Below are positions 54,961 through 62,511 of a stretch of 64,000 bases of DNA, piece by piece. The notes beneath the pieces are model-generated. The model was not told the DNA's origin and did no database searches. It worked only from the letters and a program-made list of their open reading frames with translations. The stretch's first letter is position 1; the number at the start of each line of letters is the position of its first letter. The position numbers were made by a program, and so were the translations under genes. Source of the DNA: Corallococcus sp. EGB. GTDB lineage: Bacteria; Myxococcota; Myxococcia; Myxococcales; Myxococcaceae. The stretch covers positions 2,728,001 to 2,792,000 of the forward strand of contig NZ_CP079946.1 in assembly GCF_019968905.1 (NCBI RefSeq), read 5' to 3'.

Positions 54961-56352
54961 TCACCCCTGCGGGTTCGTCAGGGGCCCGGCCTTGCGCACC
55001 GTGAAGCCCACGCGCGCGCCGCCGCCGGGCCGGTTCGCCGCGAAGACCTCGCCGCCGTGGGCCCGGGCGATGCGCTGCACCAGCGCGAGCCCCAGTCCCA
55101 ACGAGCCGGCCTCGCGCGCCTCGCCGCCCCGGTCCTTCCGGTAGAACGGCTGGAAGATGCGCGTCTCCTCGCCAGGCAGGAGCCCCGGGCCCCGGTCCTC
55201 CACGCTGAAGGCCAGGTGCTCGTTCCCCTGCTCCTGGATGCGCAGCGCCTCCACGCCCACGCCGTGCTTGCGCGCGTTGTCGAGCAGGTTCACCAGCGCC
55301 CGGCCCAGCAGCGTCGCGTCCGCCATCAGCGCCATGTCGTCCGTCTCCGGCTGGAGCAGCGTCGCGGACAGCCCCACGCGCTCCAGCGCCTGCGCCGCCA
55401 GCACGCCCGCCTCCAGCGCCTTGGGCGTCAGCTGCCCGAAGTCCAGGCGGGAGCTGGCGAGCAGCTCGCCCACCAGCGCGTCCAGCTCCACCACCTCGCG
55501 GTCCACCTGGTCCAACGTGCGCGGGTTGCCGCCGCCGTCGCGCAAGAGCTCCGTCAGCACCCGCAGCCGGGCCAGCGGCGTGCGCAATTCATGGGACACC
55601 GCCGCCAGGAGCTCGCGTTGATCCGCCAGCTGCTTCTCGATGCGCGCCGCCATGTCGTTGAAGGACTCGGCGAGCACCGCGAACTCGCCGGTGAGGTGGC
55701 GATCCAGGCTCGCCCGCGCGCTCAGCCTGCCCTCGCCCAGCTCCTGCGTGGCCTTCACCAGCGTGTCCACCGGCCGCGCCAGCCGGAACGAGATGCCGCC
55801 CGCCGCCGTCCACAGCACCAGCACCGCGATGCCCAGCGGCAGCACCGCGCGCCAGGGGCCCCGCGAGCGGGTCTGCAGGTAGCACGCCTGCAGCGTCCCC
55901 AGCTGCGTGTCCTGCCGCATCACCGGGAGGGCCGCGTCCGGCTTCGTGCACGGGTTGCCTGCGTGTGCCACCACCGCGCCGGACAGGTCCGTCAGCACGA
56001 CGTCCACGTCCAGGTCGTCGGAGATGCTCCGCATCAGCTCATCGCGCTCGGCGGGCGCGTCCCACACCTCCGCGAAGCGGTGCCCCACGAACGTGCGGAT
56101 GCGCTCCGTCTCCTGCCGCCAGCTGTTGCCGCCGGTCAGGTTCATCACCCACGACACCACGAACACCGTCACCAGGATGGTGATGCCGAACATGACGAAC
56201 AGCCGCCGCCTGAGCCGCTCCTGGACGTAGGAGCCCAGCCGGCCCAGGTGGAACATGCGCCGGTGGCGCCGCGCGTGGCGGCCGAAGCCGCGCCGCATCC
56301 CCGGCGCGCAGCGGTCTCCTTGCGGAGGCCAGTGGTGGTGCCCCCAGCCCAT
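54961..56352 (-). CDS. Sensor histidine kinase (Cpx/Czc-like)
   Basis: 463 residues. An unusual His/Arg-rich cytoplasmic N-terminus (GWGHHHWPP...RHARRHRR, 1-35), transmembrane helix 1 (about 51-71), periplasmic domain with two Cys (about 72-165), helix 2 (about 168-187), HAMP (188-240), HisKA with phospho-acceptor His254 (LLAAVSHELRTPLARL), and HATPase with NLLDNARKHG (N box), EDRGPGLLPGE (G1) and GSLGLGLALVQRIA (G2). Its ATG overlaps the response regulator TGA by one base. Together with the periplasmic CpxP-like protein upstream it should sense envelope or metal stress. Confidence 0.95.
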   Translation of the reverse strand: MGWGHHHWPPQGDRCAPGMRRGFGRHARRHRRMFHLGRLGSYVQERLRRRLFVMFGITILVTVFVVSWVMNLTGGNSWRQETERIRTFVGHRFAEVWDAPAERDELMRSISDDLDVDVVLTDLSGAVVAHAGNPCTKPDAALPVMRQDTQLGTLQACYLQTRSRGPWRAVLPLGIAVLVLWTAAGGISFRLARPVDTLVKATQELGEGRLSARASLDRHLTGEFAVLAESFNDMAARIEKQLADQRELLAAVSHELRTPLARLRVLTELLRDGGGNPRTLDQVDREVVELDALVGELLASSRLDFGQLTPKALEAGVLAAQALERVGLSATLLQPETDDMALMADATLLGRALVNLLDNARKHGVGVEALRIQEQGNEHLAFSVEDRGPGLLPGEETRIFQPFYRKDRGGEAREAGSLGLGLALVQRIARAHGGEVFAANRPGGGARVGFTVRKAGPLTNPQG

Positions 56353-57032
56353 CAGGCGCCTTCCTTGGCGAAGACGTAGCCCACGCCGCGCACCGTCTTG
56401 ATGAGGCGCGCGCCCACGTCCCCCAGCTTCTGGCGCAGGTGGGAGATGTGCACGTCCACCGTGCGCTCGCTCACCACCGTGTCGTTGCGGCCCGCCTCTC
56501 CCAGCAAAGCGTCGCGCGGAATCACCCGGCCCGCGCGCCGCACCAGCGCGAGCAGCAGGTCGAACTCCAGGCCCGTCAGCTCCACGGCCCGCCCCTCCAC
56601 CTTCACCTCGCGCCCGGACACGTCGATGGAGACGCCGCTGGACTCAACGCGGTCCGCCACCGCCGCCGGCTGCGCCCGCCGCAGCACCGCGCGCAGGCGG
56701 GCGAGCAGCTCGCGCGGGCCGAAGGGCTTGGGCAGGTAGTCGTCCGCGCCCAGCTCCAGGCCCACCACGCGGTCCGTCTCGTCGCCTTTGGCGGTGAGCA
56801 TCAACACCGGGATGCGGCTCTTGGCCCGGATGCGCTTGCACACCTCCAGGCCGTCCATGCCCGGCATCATCACGTCCAGGAGCACGGCGTCGTAGGTGTT
56901 CGCCTCCAGCGCCGCCAGCCCGCGGCCTCCATCGGGCGCGTGGCTGACGGTGATGCCGTTCTGCCCGAGGTACTCCGCGAGCAACTCGTACATCCGGGTG
57001 TCGTCATCGATGAGCAGGACGCGGGTGGGCAT
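56352..57032 (-). CDS. OmpR-family response regulator
   Basis: 226 residues. Receiver domain with acidic pair D10/D11, phospho-acceptor D53 (VLLDVMMPGMDGLEV), conserved T and Lys (LMLTAKGDE), then a winged-helix DNA-binding domain (about 130-226: LTGLEFDLLLALVRRAGRVIPRDALL, RTVDVHISHLRQKLGD, IKTVRGVGYVF). It is phosphorylated by the overlapping kinase and binds DNA as a dimer at direct repeats. Three phased GTGAAG motifs upstream of the operon (57906-57943) are the best candidate site. It lies 15 bases downstream of the small exported protein. Confidence 0.96.
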   Translation of the reverse strand: MPTRVLLIDDDTRMYELLAEYLGQNGITVSHAPDGGRGLAALEANTYDAVLLDVMMPGMDGLEVCKRIRAKSRIPVLMLTAKGDETDRVVGLELGADDYLPKPFGPRELLARLRAVLRRAQPAAVADRVESSGVSIDVSGREVKVEGRAVELTGLEFDLLLALVRRAGRVIPRDALLGEAGRNDTVVSERTVDVHISHLRQKLGDVGARLIKTVRGVGYVFAKEGA

Positions 57033-57047
57033 GGGCGGACGTGAATC

Positions 57048-57260
57048 CTAACGCGCTCCCGGTGCGTCGGAGGGGCCCGCGGTGCCCTGCGGCCGGGGGG
57101 CGTGCCAGTCCCAGTACGGCGGCATCCCATTGTTGTAGGCGGGGCCCCAGTCGCCCCGCTGGCAGTGGCCGCGGTGGTGGCGGGCGAGGCTCGCGAAGCC
57201 GGAGGCATAGCCTCCGATGGCACCCGCGGCGAGGAGGACGACGAGCAGACGGTGTCTCAT
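57048..57260 (-). CDS. Small exported protein of the Cpx-like operon
   Basis: 70 residues. Signal-like N-terminus (MRHRLLVVLLAAGAIGGYASG) and a short mature part rich in His, Trp, Tyr and Pro (ARHHRGHCQRGDWGPAYNNGMPPYWDWHAPRP), with one Cys. His and Cys may bind metal. No family recognised. It lies between the periplasmic sensor (31 bases downstream of it) and the response regulator (15 bases upstream), so it is probably part of the same transcript. Confidence 0.65.
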   Translation of the reverse strand: MRHRLLVVLLAAGAIGGYASGFASLARHHRGHCQRGDWGPAYNNGMPPYWDWHAPRPQGTAGPSDAPGAR

Positions 57261-57290
57261 GGGAAGTCTCCAGGAAGAGGGCAGGGGTTT

Positions 57291-57824
57291 TCAGATGAAG
57301 GACGAGGGGCGGTCATCGTTGTGGGGGTGACCACCCCAGCGGCCGTACCCGCCGCAGCGCCGGCCGTGCCAGCCCCGGCCCTCGCCGCGCCAGCCGTAGC
57401 CCCAGCCGTGCTCGATGATGTCCGCGAGCTCGCGGCGCTGGTTGGGCTCCAGCGCCTCGTGCATCTGGGACAGGGCGTCCTGCACGGCGTTGCGCAGCGT
57501 CTCCAGCGCCACGTCGTGGCGGCTGAAGAGCTCGCGCAGCATGGCCCCGTCGAAGTGCTCTCCGCGCAGCGAGCCCGCGAGCGACGTGCGGCTGGGGCCC
57601 CACTGGTCCTTCACCTTGGCGAAGGCCTCGCGCACGTTCTCCACGGCCTTCACGATGACCTTCTCCTGGCCGGGCGACGTCTCCAGCCGCTCGAAGAGCC
57701 AGCGCAGCCGGGGGCGCATGCCCCAGCGGCCCCCGCGGCCGTGGTGGTGGTAGCCGTAGCGCCCCCGGCGCAGGGTGGCGAAGAGACCGGCGAGGCAGGC
57801 GGTACCGAAAACGAATCCGAACAT
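57291..57824 (-). CDS. Periplasmic heavy-metal sensor (CpxP/Spy/CzcE-like)
   Basis: 177 residues. N-terminal hydrophobic anchor (MFGFVFGTACLAGLFATL), then a His/Gly/Arg-rich stretch (YGYHHHGRGGRWG), and a helical domain: RLRWLFERLETSPGQEKVIVKAVENVREAFAKVKDQWG...LREALFSRHDVALETLRNAVQDALSQMHEALEPNQRRELADIIE. The closing LEPNQRREL corresponds to the LTxxQ motif of CpxP/Spy proteins. The C-terminus is again Gly/His/Arg-rich. Such proteins bind metals or misfolded proteins and restrain the sensor kinase. First gene of the operon; three GTGAAG boxes lie 80-120 bases upstream. Confidence 0.82.
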   Translation of the reverse strand: MFGFVFGTACLAGLFATLRRGRYGYHHHGRGGRWGMRPRLRWLFERLETSPGQEKVIVKAVENVREAFAKVKDQWGPSRTSLAGSLRGEHFDGAMLRELFSRHDVALETLRNAVQDALSQMHEALEPNQRRELADIIEHGWGYGWRGEGRGWHGRRCGGYGRWGGHPHNDDRPSSFI

Positions 57825-58178
57825 GGTCTTGGCTCCAGGAAGCAGGCGAGCACCGCACCGGCGGGCCCGTGTCGTTGCTGACGGAGCGGAAGGTAGAGGG
57901 CGGGTGTGAAGCCCACGCCCGGCGGCGGTGAAGAAGTGTGAAGGGCCGGGGAGGGGGGCCGGAATGCCCGGCGGGGCATGGGAGTTTCATCGCCGGGCCT
58001 CGTCCGGGTCCGCTGTGTCGGATGAAGGACGGCTGCCTGCTGGATTCTGCCCTCGGTGGTGGTGTTCGCGCAGGAAGTGGGTAGAGTGCCCGGCATGCCG
58101 GGGCGATGTGCGTTCCGGCATGGGTGACAGGCGAGAGCCGGTTACCCGCACAGAGCAGAGAAAGAGAAGAGACTCACA
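57825..58178. other. Divergent spacer between the Cpx-like operon and cspA
   Basis: 354 bases without a gene. It holds the phased GTGAAG boxes (57906-57943), an ATGCCC...GGGCAT inverted repeat (57971-57986 region), a perfect 14-base palindrome CCCGGCATGCCGGG (58089-58102), and a third GGCATG (58116-58122 region). The last 30 bases are purine-rich (AGAGAAAGAGAAGAG) and serve as ribosome site for cspA. Confidence 0.55.
57906..57943 (-). promoter_or_regulatory. Candidate response regulator binding sites (phased GTGAAG boxes)
   Basis: GTGAAG (plus strand) at 57906-57911, 57928-57933 and 57938-57943; distances are 22 and 10 bases, about two and one helical turns. Two tandem copies ten bases apart is the usual arrangement for OmpR/PhoB-type dimers. 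The sites lie 80-120 bases upstream of the periplasmic sensor gene. Confidence 0.55.
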
Positions 58179-58379
58179 ATGGCAACTGGTACCGTGAAGT
58201 GGTTCAACGACGCGAAGGGCTTCGGCTTCATCGCGCAGGACAATGGCGAGGACGTTTTCTGCCATCACACTGCCATCAACATGGATGGCTTCCGCACCCT
58301 GGCCGAGGGCCAGAAGGTGGAGTTCGAAGTCACCCGCGGCCCCAAGGGCCTGCAGGCGCAGAACGTCCGCGCCGCCTGA
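58179..58379 (+). CDS. cspA: Cold shock protein
   Basis: 66 residues, one cold-shock domain. [28 protein letters not shown] contains RNP1 (KGFGFI) and RNP2 (VFCHH, with Cys where Val/Ile is usual), and it ends QAQNVRAA. It binds single-stranded RNA and DNA as an RNA chaperone. Ribosome site AGAGAAGAG upstream. It is followed by a clear terminator and is monocistronic. Several paralogues are expected in a myxobacterium, so the symbol marks the family only. Confidence 0.95.
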   Translation: MATGTVKWFNDAKGFGFIAQDNGEDVFCHHTAINMDGFRTLAEGQKVEFEVTRGPKGLQAQNVRAA

Positions 58380-58421
58380 GCGAGCTGAACCGTCGACTCG
58401 CCCCCTGAGGTGAGTCCCCGA

Positions 58422-58459
58422 AGCCCAGTCTCCCTTGCGGAGGCTGGGCTTTCGTCTTT
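58422..58459 (+). terminator. Intrinsic terminator after cspA
   Basis: Positions 58422-58433 pair with 58439-58450: AGCCCAG/CTGGGCT plus TCTCC/GGAGG (12 pairs, one G-T), loop CTTGC, followed by TTCGTCTTT. It lies 43 bases after the stop. Confidence 0.85.
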
Positions 58460-58576
58460 CCGGACGCAGGGCGGGCGAGCGGCCACCTCGACGCGGTCCG
58501 CCACGGCCGGGGGCCTTGCCTACCTTCTCCGCAGGAGGAGCGCGGCGCCGCGCGCCGCCCCCAAGGAGAGGCGAAC

Positions 58577-58942
58577 ATGGGCGACACCAGTGTGAAGAAG
58601 GTCGAGAGCCGCCATTCCCCCAAGGGGGAGATGGGCCAGAAGTACCTCGCGTCCGGCGTCCGTGTGGCCATGCGGCTGTGGGAGGACGAGCCGCCCGCCG
58701 AGGCCAAGCCCGCCAGCACCCGCGACTACGAGACCGTGGGCTTCGTGCTCAAGGGGCGCGCGGAGCTGCACCTGGAGGGGCAGATCATCCTGCTCAACCC
58801 CGGCGATTCCTGGCTCGTGCCGCGAGGGGCCCGCCACACATACAAGGTCCTGGAGACGTTCTCCGCCGTGGAGGCGACCAGCCCCGTGTCCTCCGTGCAC
58901 GGCCGCGACGAGCACGAGGCCACGAAGGGTGCCAAGGCCTGA
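58577..58942 (+). CDS. Cupin-domain protein
   Basis: 121 residues; AAGGAGAGG ribosome site ahead of ATG 58577. A single small cupin barrel: RDYETVGFVLKGRAELHLEGQIILLNPGDSWLVPRGARHTYKVLETFSAVEATSP. Of the usual metal ligands, one His (RGARHTYKV) is kept, but the first His-x-His pair is replaced by Tyr-Glu, so metal binding and catalysis are doubtful. Function unknown. It lies between cspA and the phosphoesterase gene, both on the same strand, 70 bases from the latter. Confidence 0.85.
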   Translation: MGDTSVKKVESRHSPKGEMGQKYLASGVRVAMRLWEDEPPAEAKPASTRDYETVGFVLKGRAELHLEGQIILLNPGDSWLVPRGARHTYKVLETFSAVEATSPVSSVHGRDEHEATKGAKA

Positions 58943-59012
58943 CGCGTCGGTGAGGCCGGGGCGCAAGGCCCCGGCCCATGTCAGCCCCACGGGCAGGTCT
59001 CGTCCGGGGCGC

Positions 59013-59828
59013 ATGCGAATCCTCTCTGTCGATGAGAAGCCCCTGCATGAGTGGTGGTACCTGAACGCGGCGCCACGCGGGGGCAGCCGCCCGGAGCGGC
59101 TCCCCTTGCTGAGCGGCTGGGTGGACACCCTCCCGAACGAACTCGATGCGCTCATTGCGCTGTCGGACCTCCAGGGGATGGCACCGCATGCCGCGCAGGA
59201 CTGCGCCGCGGCGCTCCTGGGAGAGGTCCTGGCGGATGAACTGGCGATGATGGGCGAGGCAGGAGACCTGCCCCCCGCGAGCCGCACCGGCATCCTCCTG
59301 GCGGGAGACCTCTACTCCAACGACACCGCGGACGAACGCGGCGCGTCTGGTGACGTGCGGAGCGTCTGGAGCGCCTTCACCCGGAACTTCCGCTGGGTCG
59401 TCGGCGTGGCGGGAAATCACGACACCTTCGGCCGTGACCAGGAACGCGAGCGCTTCTTCCTCGAATCCGGACGCGAGCTGTTGGATGGCGGCGTCGTCAC
59501 TCCGGACGGACTTCCAGTGGGCGGGGTGAGCTACATCATCGGGCGCCCGGACAAGCTCAACCGGCGCGAGCAGTCCGCCCAACTGGAACGGCTGGAATCC
59601 GTGTTGCTCGAGGAGCCGGAGGTGCTGGTCCTCCACGAAGGCCCGGACGCTCCGGAGAAGGGGCTGCGCGGCAACCCCGTCATCCGCGAGGCCGTGGAGC
59701 CCTGGAGCAAGCTCGTCGTCATCTGCGGCCACTGTCATTGGGACGTGCCCCTCGTCACGCTCGCGAGCGGGACCCAGGTCCTCAACGTGGACGCGCACGC
59801 GGTGATCCTCAGGCGTGCCGGGGCTTGA
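59013..59828 (+). CDS. Calcineurin-like metallophosphoesterase
   Basis: 271 residues from ATG 59013. Metal motifs are LLAGDLYSND (about residues 93-102), VAGNHDTFG (about 131-139), VLVLHEGPD and ICGHCHWDVPL (about 240-250). The usual first D-x-H motif is not obvious at the N-terminus (MRILSVDEKPLHEWWYL keeps Asp and His but not the standard spacing). Such enzymes hydrolyse phosphodiesters or protein/nucleotide phosphates; the substrate is unknown. The 3' end overlaps the convergent DoxX gene by 20 bases. Confidence 0.87.
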   Translation: MRILSVDEKPLHEWWYLNAAPRGGSRPERLPLLSGWVDTLPNELDALIALSDLQGMAPHAAQDCAAALLGEVLADELAMMGEAGDLPPASRTGILLAGDLYSNDTADERGASGDVRSVWSAFTRNFRWVVGVAGNHDTFGRDQERERFFLESGRELLDGGVVTPDGLPVGGVSYIIGRPDKLNRREQSAQLERLESVLLEEPEVLVLHEGPDAPEKGLRGNPVIREAVEPWSKLVVICGHCHWDVPLVTLASGTQVLNVDAHAVILRRAGA

Positions 59829-60246
59829 TGGGAGCGCCAGCGCGGCGTCCCCAGGAGACGAAGAGCGACAGCGCGACGAGGAAGAAGTTGAAAGGCGTGT
59901 TCGCCGCTTCGCCGCGAGAGAAATGGAAGACGATGGCGCTCAGTTGAAGCAGCGCGCACCCCAGGGCGGCGAGGACCGTCAGCCCCGGCTTGATCCGCGT
60001 CAGCGAGGGCAGGACGACGCCCAGCCCGCCCGCCACGTCGACGAACGCAATGAAATACAGGAACGCGGCAGGCACCTGACCCGCCCAGGGAATCATCGCG
60101 GCGAGCTCCGGCAGGGGCGTGAAGGCCTTCCACAGGCCTGAGCCGACGAAGGTGATGCCCAACAGGGCCTGGACGATCCACAGCCCAACGTGAAGGCCCT
60201 TGGAGGACTTCGCGCCGGCGCTGACGGCAGGAGAGGGCGGATTCAT
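59809..60246 (-). CDS. DoxX-family membrane protein
   Basis: 145 residues from ATG 60246. Four hydrophobic segments: VGLWIVQALLGITFVGSGLWKAF, VPAAFLYFIAFVDVAGGLGVVLPSL, LTVLAALGCALLQLSAIVFHFSRG and TPFNFFLVALSLFVSWG. The GSGLWKAF, FxAFVDVAGGLGVVLP and FHFxRG patterns are typical for DoxX. Members are linked to thiol and quinone redox stress. Divergent from an HxlR regulator with 90 bases between, which suggests control by it. Confidence 0.88.
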   Translation of the reverse strand: MNPPSPAVSAGAKSSKGLHVGLWIVQALLGITFVGSGLWKAFTPLPELAAMIPWAGQVPAAFLYFIAFVDVAGGLGVVLPSLTRIKPGLTVLAALGCALLQLSAIVFHFSRGEAANTPFNFFLVALSLFVSWGRRAGAPIKPRHA

Positions 60247-60274
60247 CGTGGCTCCATGGTTACTTCCGTGTGCT

Positions 60275-60293
60275 TGGTTACGGTTTGTGACCA
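60275..60293. promoter_or_regulatory. Candidate HxlR operator
   Basis: TGGTTACGGTTTGTGACCA (60275-60293) is a palindrome with seven-base arms and one mismatch. A further direct TGGTTAC lies at 60257-60263, 18 bases before. The element is in the 90-base spacer between the doxX and hxlR starts, where a shared operator is expected. Confidence 0.6.
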
Positions 60294-60336
60294 TGTCTCT
60301 CTGGCATACCGTGCGGAGGCTGGACAAGGAGGCACA

Positions 60337-60726
60337 TTGAAGTCACCTGGGCACGGAAAGATGACCGGGCGCTACGACGACGACTGCGTCGCCACGCGCG
60401 AAATCCTCAGCCTCGTCGGGGACAAGTGGAGCGTGATGGTCATCGTCAACCTGGGCGAGGGCCCTGTGCGCTTCAGCGACCTCAAGCGCGCCATCGAAGG
60501 CATCTCCCAGCGCATGCTGACCCTCACGCTGCGCAACCTGGAGCGGGACGGGCTCCTGACGCGCACCGTGCACCCGACGACGCCGCCGAGCGTGGACTAC
60601 GCGCTCACCCGATTGGGACGCACGCTGCTCGAACCCGTGTCCGCCCTGGCGATGTGGGCGCAGAAGCACCGCCCGGAGATGGAACGCGCCCGCGAGGCCT
60701 TCGAACGCAGCCACCGGGCGAAGTGA
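60337..60726 (+). CDS. HxlR-family transcriptional regulator
   Basis: 129 residues from TTG 60337, chosen because a full AAGGAGG ribosome site lies four bases upstream; ATG 60361 would give 121 residues and has no such site. Winged helix of the HxlR family: YDDDCVATREILSLVGDKWSVMVIVNLGEGPVRFSDLKRAIEGISQRMLTLTLRNLERDGLLTRTVHPTTPPSVDYALTRLGRTLLEPV. The Cys in the YDDDC motif is at the place where redox-sensing members carry their reactive Cys. It is a likely regulator of the divergent doxX gene. Confidence 0.92.
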   Translation: MKSPGHGKMTGRYDDDCVATREILSLVGDKWSVMVIVNLGEGPVRFSDLKRAIEGISQRMLTLTLRNLERDGLLTRTVHPTTPPSVDYALTRLGRTLLEPVSALAMWAQKHRPEMERAREAFERSHRAK

Positions 60727-60782
60727 ACCTTCATCCCGGGGTGGGGTTCCGTGGCGTCCCGTGAAAATGATATGGCCATGGG

Positions 60783-61169
60783 ATGGACGCAGCGCCCGCA
60801 GCTCTTTGTCCCAGACATCCTGAAACGCTCGCGGAAGGAACCTGCACCCGGTGTGGGACTTTCAAGTGTGTCCTGTGCCGCAAGGGGCCCGGGAAGACCG
60901 GGTTGTGTCCCGACTGCCATGTGTTGAGCCGGGCCGAGAAGCCCTCCGGGCGGGCGGTGCTCGCATTGGTGTTCGCCACCGTGGGCTTCTGCGGCTTCGT
61001 TCCTGGCATCGTCGGCCTGGTGCTGGGGCAGAAGGAGCTCAACGCCATCGAGGCGGGCCAGGCGCCCGTGTCCGGACACGAGCCGGCGGTGATCGCTCGC
61101 AACGTGGGGTGGTTCCACGTGGTGATGCTCTTTCTTCTCTGGCTGGGCCTCTACAATCACTTCCTCTGA
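60783..61169 (+). CDS. B-box zinc finger membrane protein
   Basis: 128 residues. Residues 9-46 carry a Cys/His-rich B-box-like ribbon (CPRHPETLAEGTCTRCGTFKCVLCRKGPGKTGLCPDCH). Two membrane helices follow (about 58-82, VLALVFATVGFCGFVPGIVGLVLGQKEL with DUF4190 flavour, and 109-126). Small proteins with this layout are common in myxobacteria; function unknown. It is followed after 20 bases by another membrane protein on the same strand, so the two are probably co-transcribed. Confidence 0.8.
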   Translation: MDAAPAALCPRHPETLAEGTCTRCGTFKCVLCRKGPGKTGLCPDCHVLSRAEKPSGRAVLALVFATVGFCGFVPGIVGLVLGQKELNAIEAGQAPVSGHEPAVIARNVGWFHVVMLFLLWLGLYNHFL

Positions 61170-61189
61170 GCTGGGGCAGGAGTTCGTCG

Positions 61190-61909
61190 ATGGGTGTGAT
61201 GAATCTGGCGTTGGAGGAGGGGGGACCCCGGAGCCTGAAGGTGTTCTGGCGCGACGACTGGCGGGACCTCCAAATCGAATTGGAGGGCCAGCCGGTGGGC
61301 TCGGTGGCGGACCCGCTCCAACTGGAACAGGGGGTGGAGTTCACGCTGCCGGATGGGAGCGTGCTGCACGTCCAGCTCGTCCACGTCGTCGCCACGGAGC
61401 TGCGGGTGAGGCGCAACGGCGTGCCGCTGCCTGAAAGCTCCACGGACCCCGTGCAGCAGGCCCGTTCCGCGACGTACATGCTCTACACGATGGCGGCCCT
61501 CACCACGGGGGCCGCGATGGTCTCGTTCGTCATCACGAACAACCTGAAGAAGCAGCTTCCGGTCTCCCTGGTCACCCTCCTGATGGGAGGCTGCGGGGCC
61601 GTCCTGGGCTTCTTCATGTTCAAGCGCTCTCGCGCGGCGGCGCTGGTGGCCGTCCTGTTCTTCGCCGCCGACAGCCTCTCCACGGCCTACACGAAGCTGA
61701 TGGCGAAGGACGGACCGGGGGTCTCCATCGTGATCTGGCTCATCGTCCGCGCCCTCATCTTCGCGGTGCTCGTCAGGGGGTTCCTGGGCGCGCGAGAGCT
61801 GGCGCGCAGGAAGAAGCAGGGCCCGGGCACCGTGCCACCCGCCGTGGGCCCGGTGGCCGGCTCCCCGGCAACGAGTGCTTCTCTTCACGCGGGGACCGGC
61901 CCAGGATGA
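61190..61909 (+). CDS. Membrane protein with FHA-like N-terminal beta domain
   Basis: 239 residues from ATG 61190, with GGCAGGAG upstream. The N-terminal 85 residues are beta-rich and soluble (LKVFWRDDWRDLQIELEGQPVGSVADPLQLEQGVEFTLPDGSVLHVQLV), followed by three or four membrane helices (about 100-122, 127-145, 148-165, 178-198) and a disordered tail. The beta part may be an unusual sandwich; I do not claim a family. It is 8 bases upstream of the DTW-domain gene start, so these genes form a transcription unit. Confidence 0.72.
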   Translation: MGVMNLALEEGGPRSLKVFWRDDWRDLQIELEGQPVGSVADPLQLEQGVEFTLPDGSVLHVQLVHVVATELRVRRNGVPLPESSTDPVQQARSATYMLYTMAALTTGAAMVSFVITNNLKKQLPVSLVTLLMGGCGAVLGFFMFKRSRAAALVAVLFFAADSLSTAYTKLMAKDGPGVSIVIWLIVRALIFAVLVRGFLGARELARRKKQGPGTVPPAVGPVAGSPATSASLHAGTGPG

Positions 61910-61916
61910 CGGGAGG

Positions 61917-62489
61917 ATGCCTCCCCGTGCTGCCCGTCCCCCCCGCTGTTCGCGCTGCAACCTGGCGAAGCACCTGTGCCTGTGCGCGGAGATTCCCCGG
62001 GTGGAGACCCGGACCCGGTTCGTCTTCCTCCAGCACGTGATGGAGGTCTCGAAGCGGAGCAACACCGGAGGCGTGGCCGCGCACGCCCTCGCGAACTCGA
62101 AGCTGCTCATCCACGGCTCCATGGCGGAGACCTTCGACATGGAGGCGCTCACCGAGCCGGGGACGTGGTTGCTCTTCCCGGATGGCGCCCCCGCGCGGCC
62201 GGACGCGCCTCCACCCAGGCAGGTGGTGGTGCTGGACGCGAACTGGTCGCAGGCGCGGAGGATGACCCAGCGGCTCTCCGAGCTGCGGGCGCTCCCCCGG
62301 CTGGTGTTGCCTCCGCCGGAGCCCGGGCTGCTCCGGCTCCGCGAGCCCTCGCATCCCTCCGGGATGTCCACCCTGGACGCCGTCGCCCGCGCGGTGGCCC
62401 TGCTGGAAGGGCCGGAGGTGGCGGCCCCCCTGGTGCGGCTCGCGTCACTCCGGGTGCAGCGCATCGCCGACTGCGGGACGCTGAACTGA
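61917..62489 (+). CDS. tapT: tRNA-uridine aminocarboxypropyltransferase (DTW domain)
   Basis: 190 residues from ATG 61917; GTG 61875 would overlap the gene upstream. Zinc-binding Cys group at the start (CSRCNLAKHLCLCAEIP), RFVFLQHVMEVSKRSNTGG (the conserved HPxExxKxxNTG region, with His-Val here), and LDANWSQARRM, the DTW motif with Asn replacing Thr spacing (D-x-x-W). It moves the 3-amino-3-carboxypropyl group of SAM to uridine 47 of tRNA. The closing SLRVQRIADCGTLN differs from shorter homologues. The two neighbours on the same strand appear to share the transcript. Confidence 0.85.
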   Translation: MPPRAARPPRCSRCNLAKHLCLCAEIPRVETRTRFVFLQHVMEVSKRSNTGGVAAHALANSKLLIHGSMAETFDMEALTEPGTWLLFPDGAPARPDAPPPRQVVVLDANWSQARRMTQRLSELRALPRLVLPPPEPGLLRLREPSHPSGMSTLDAVARAVALLEGPEVAAPLVRLASLRVQRIADCGTLN

Positions 62490-62511
62490 GGCCCGCGAAG
62501 TGAGAGCACCC

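Noticed and set aside
57825-58178. E. coli CpxR box (GTAAA-N5-GTAAA) upstream of the sensor operon
   Set aside because: No such motif is present; the phased GTGAAG repeats are the better candidate.
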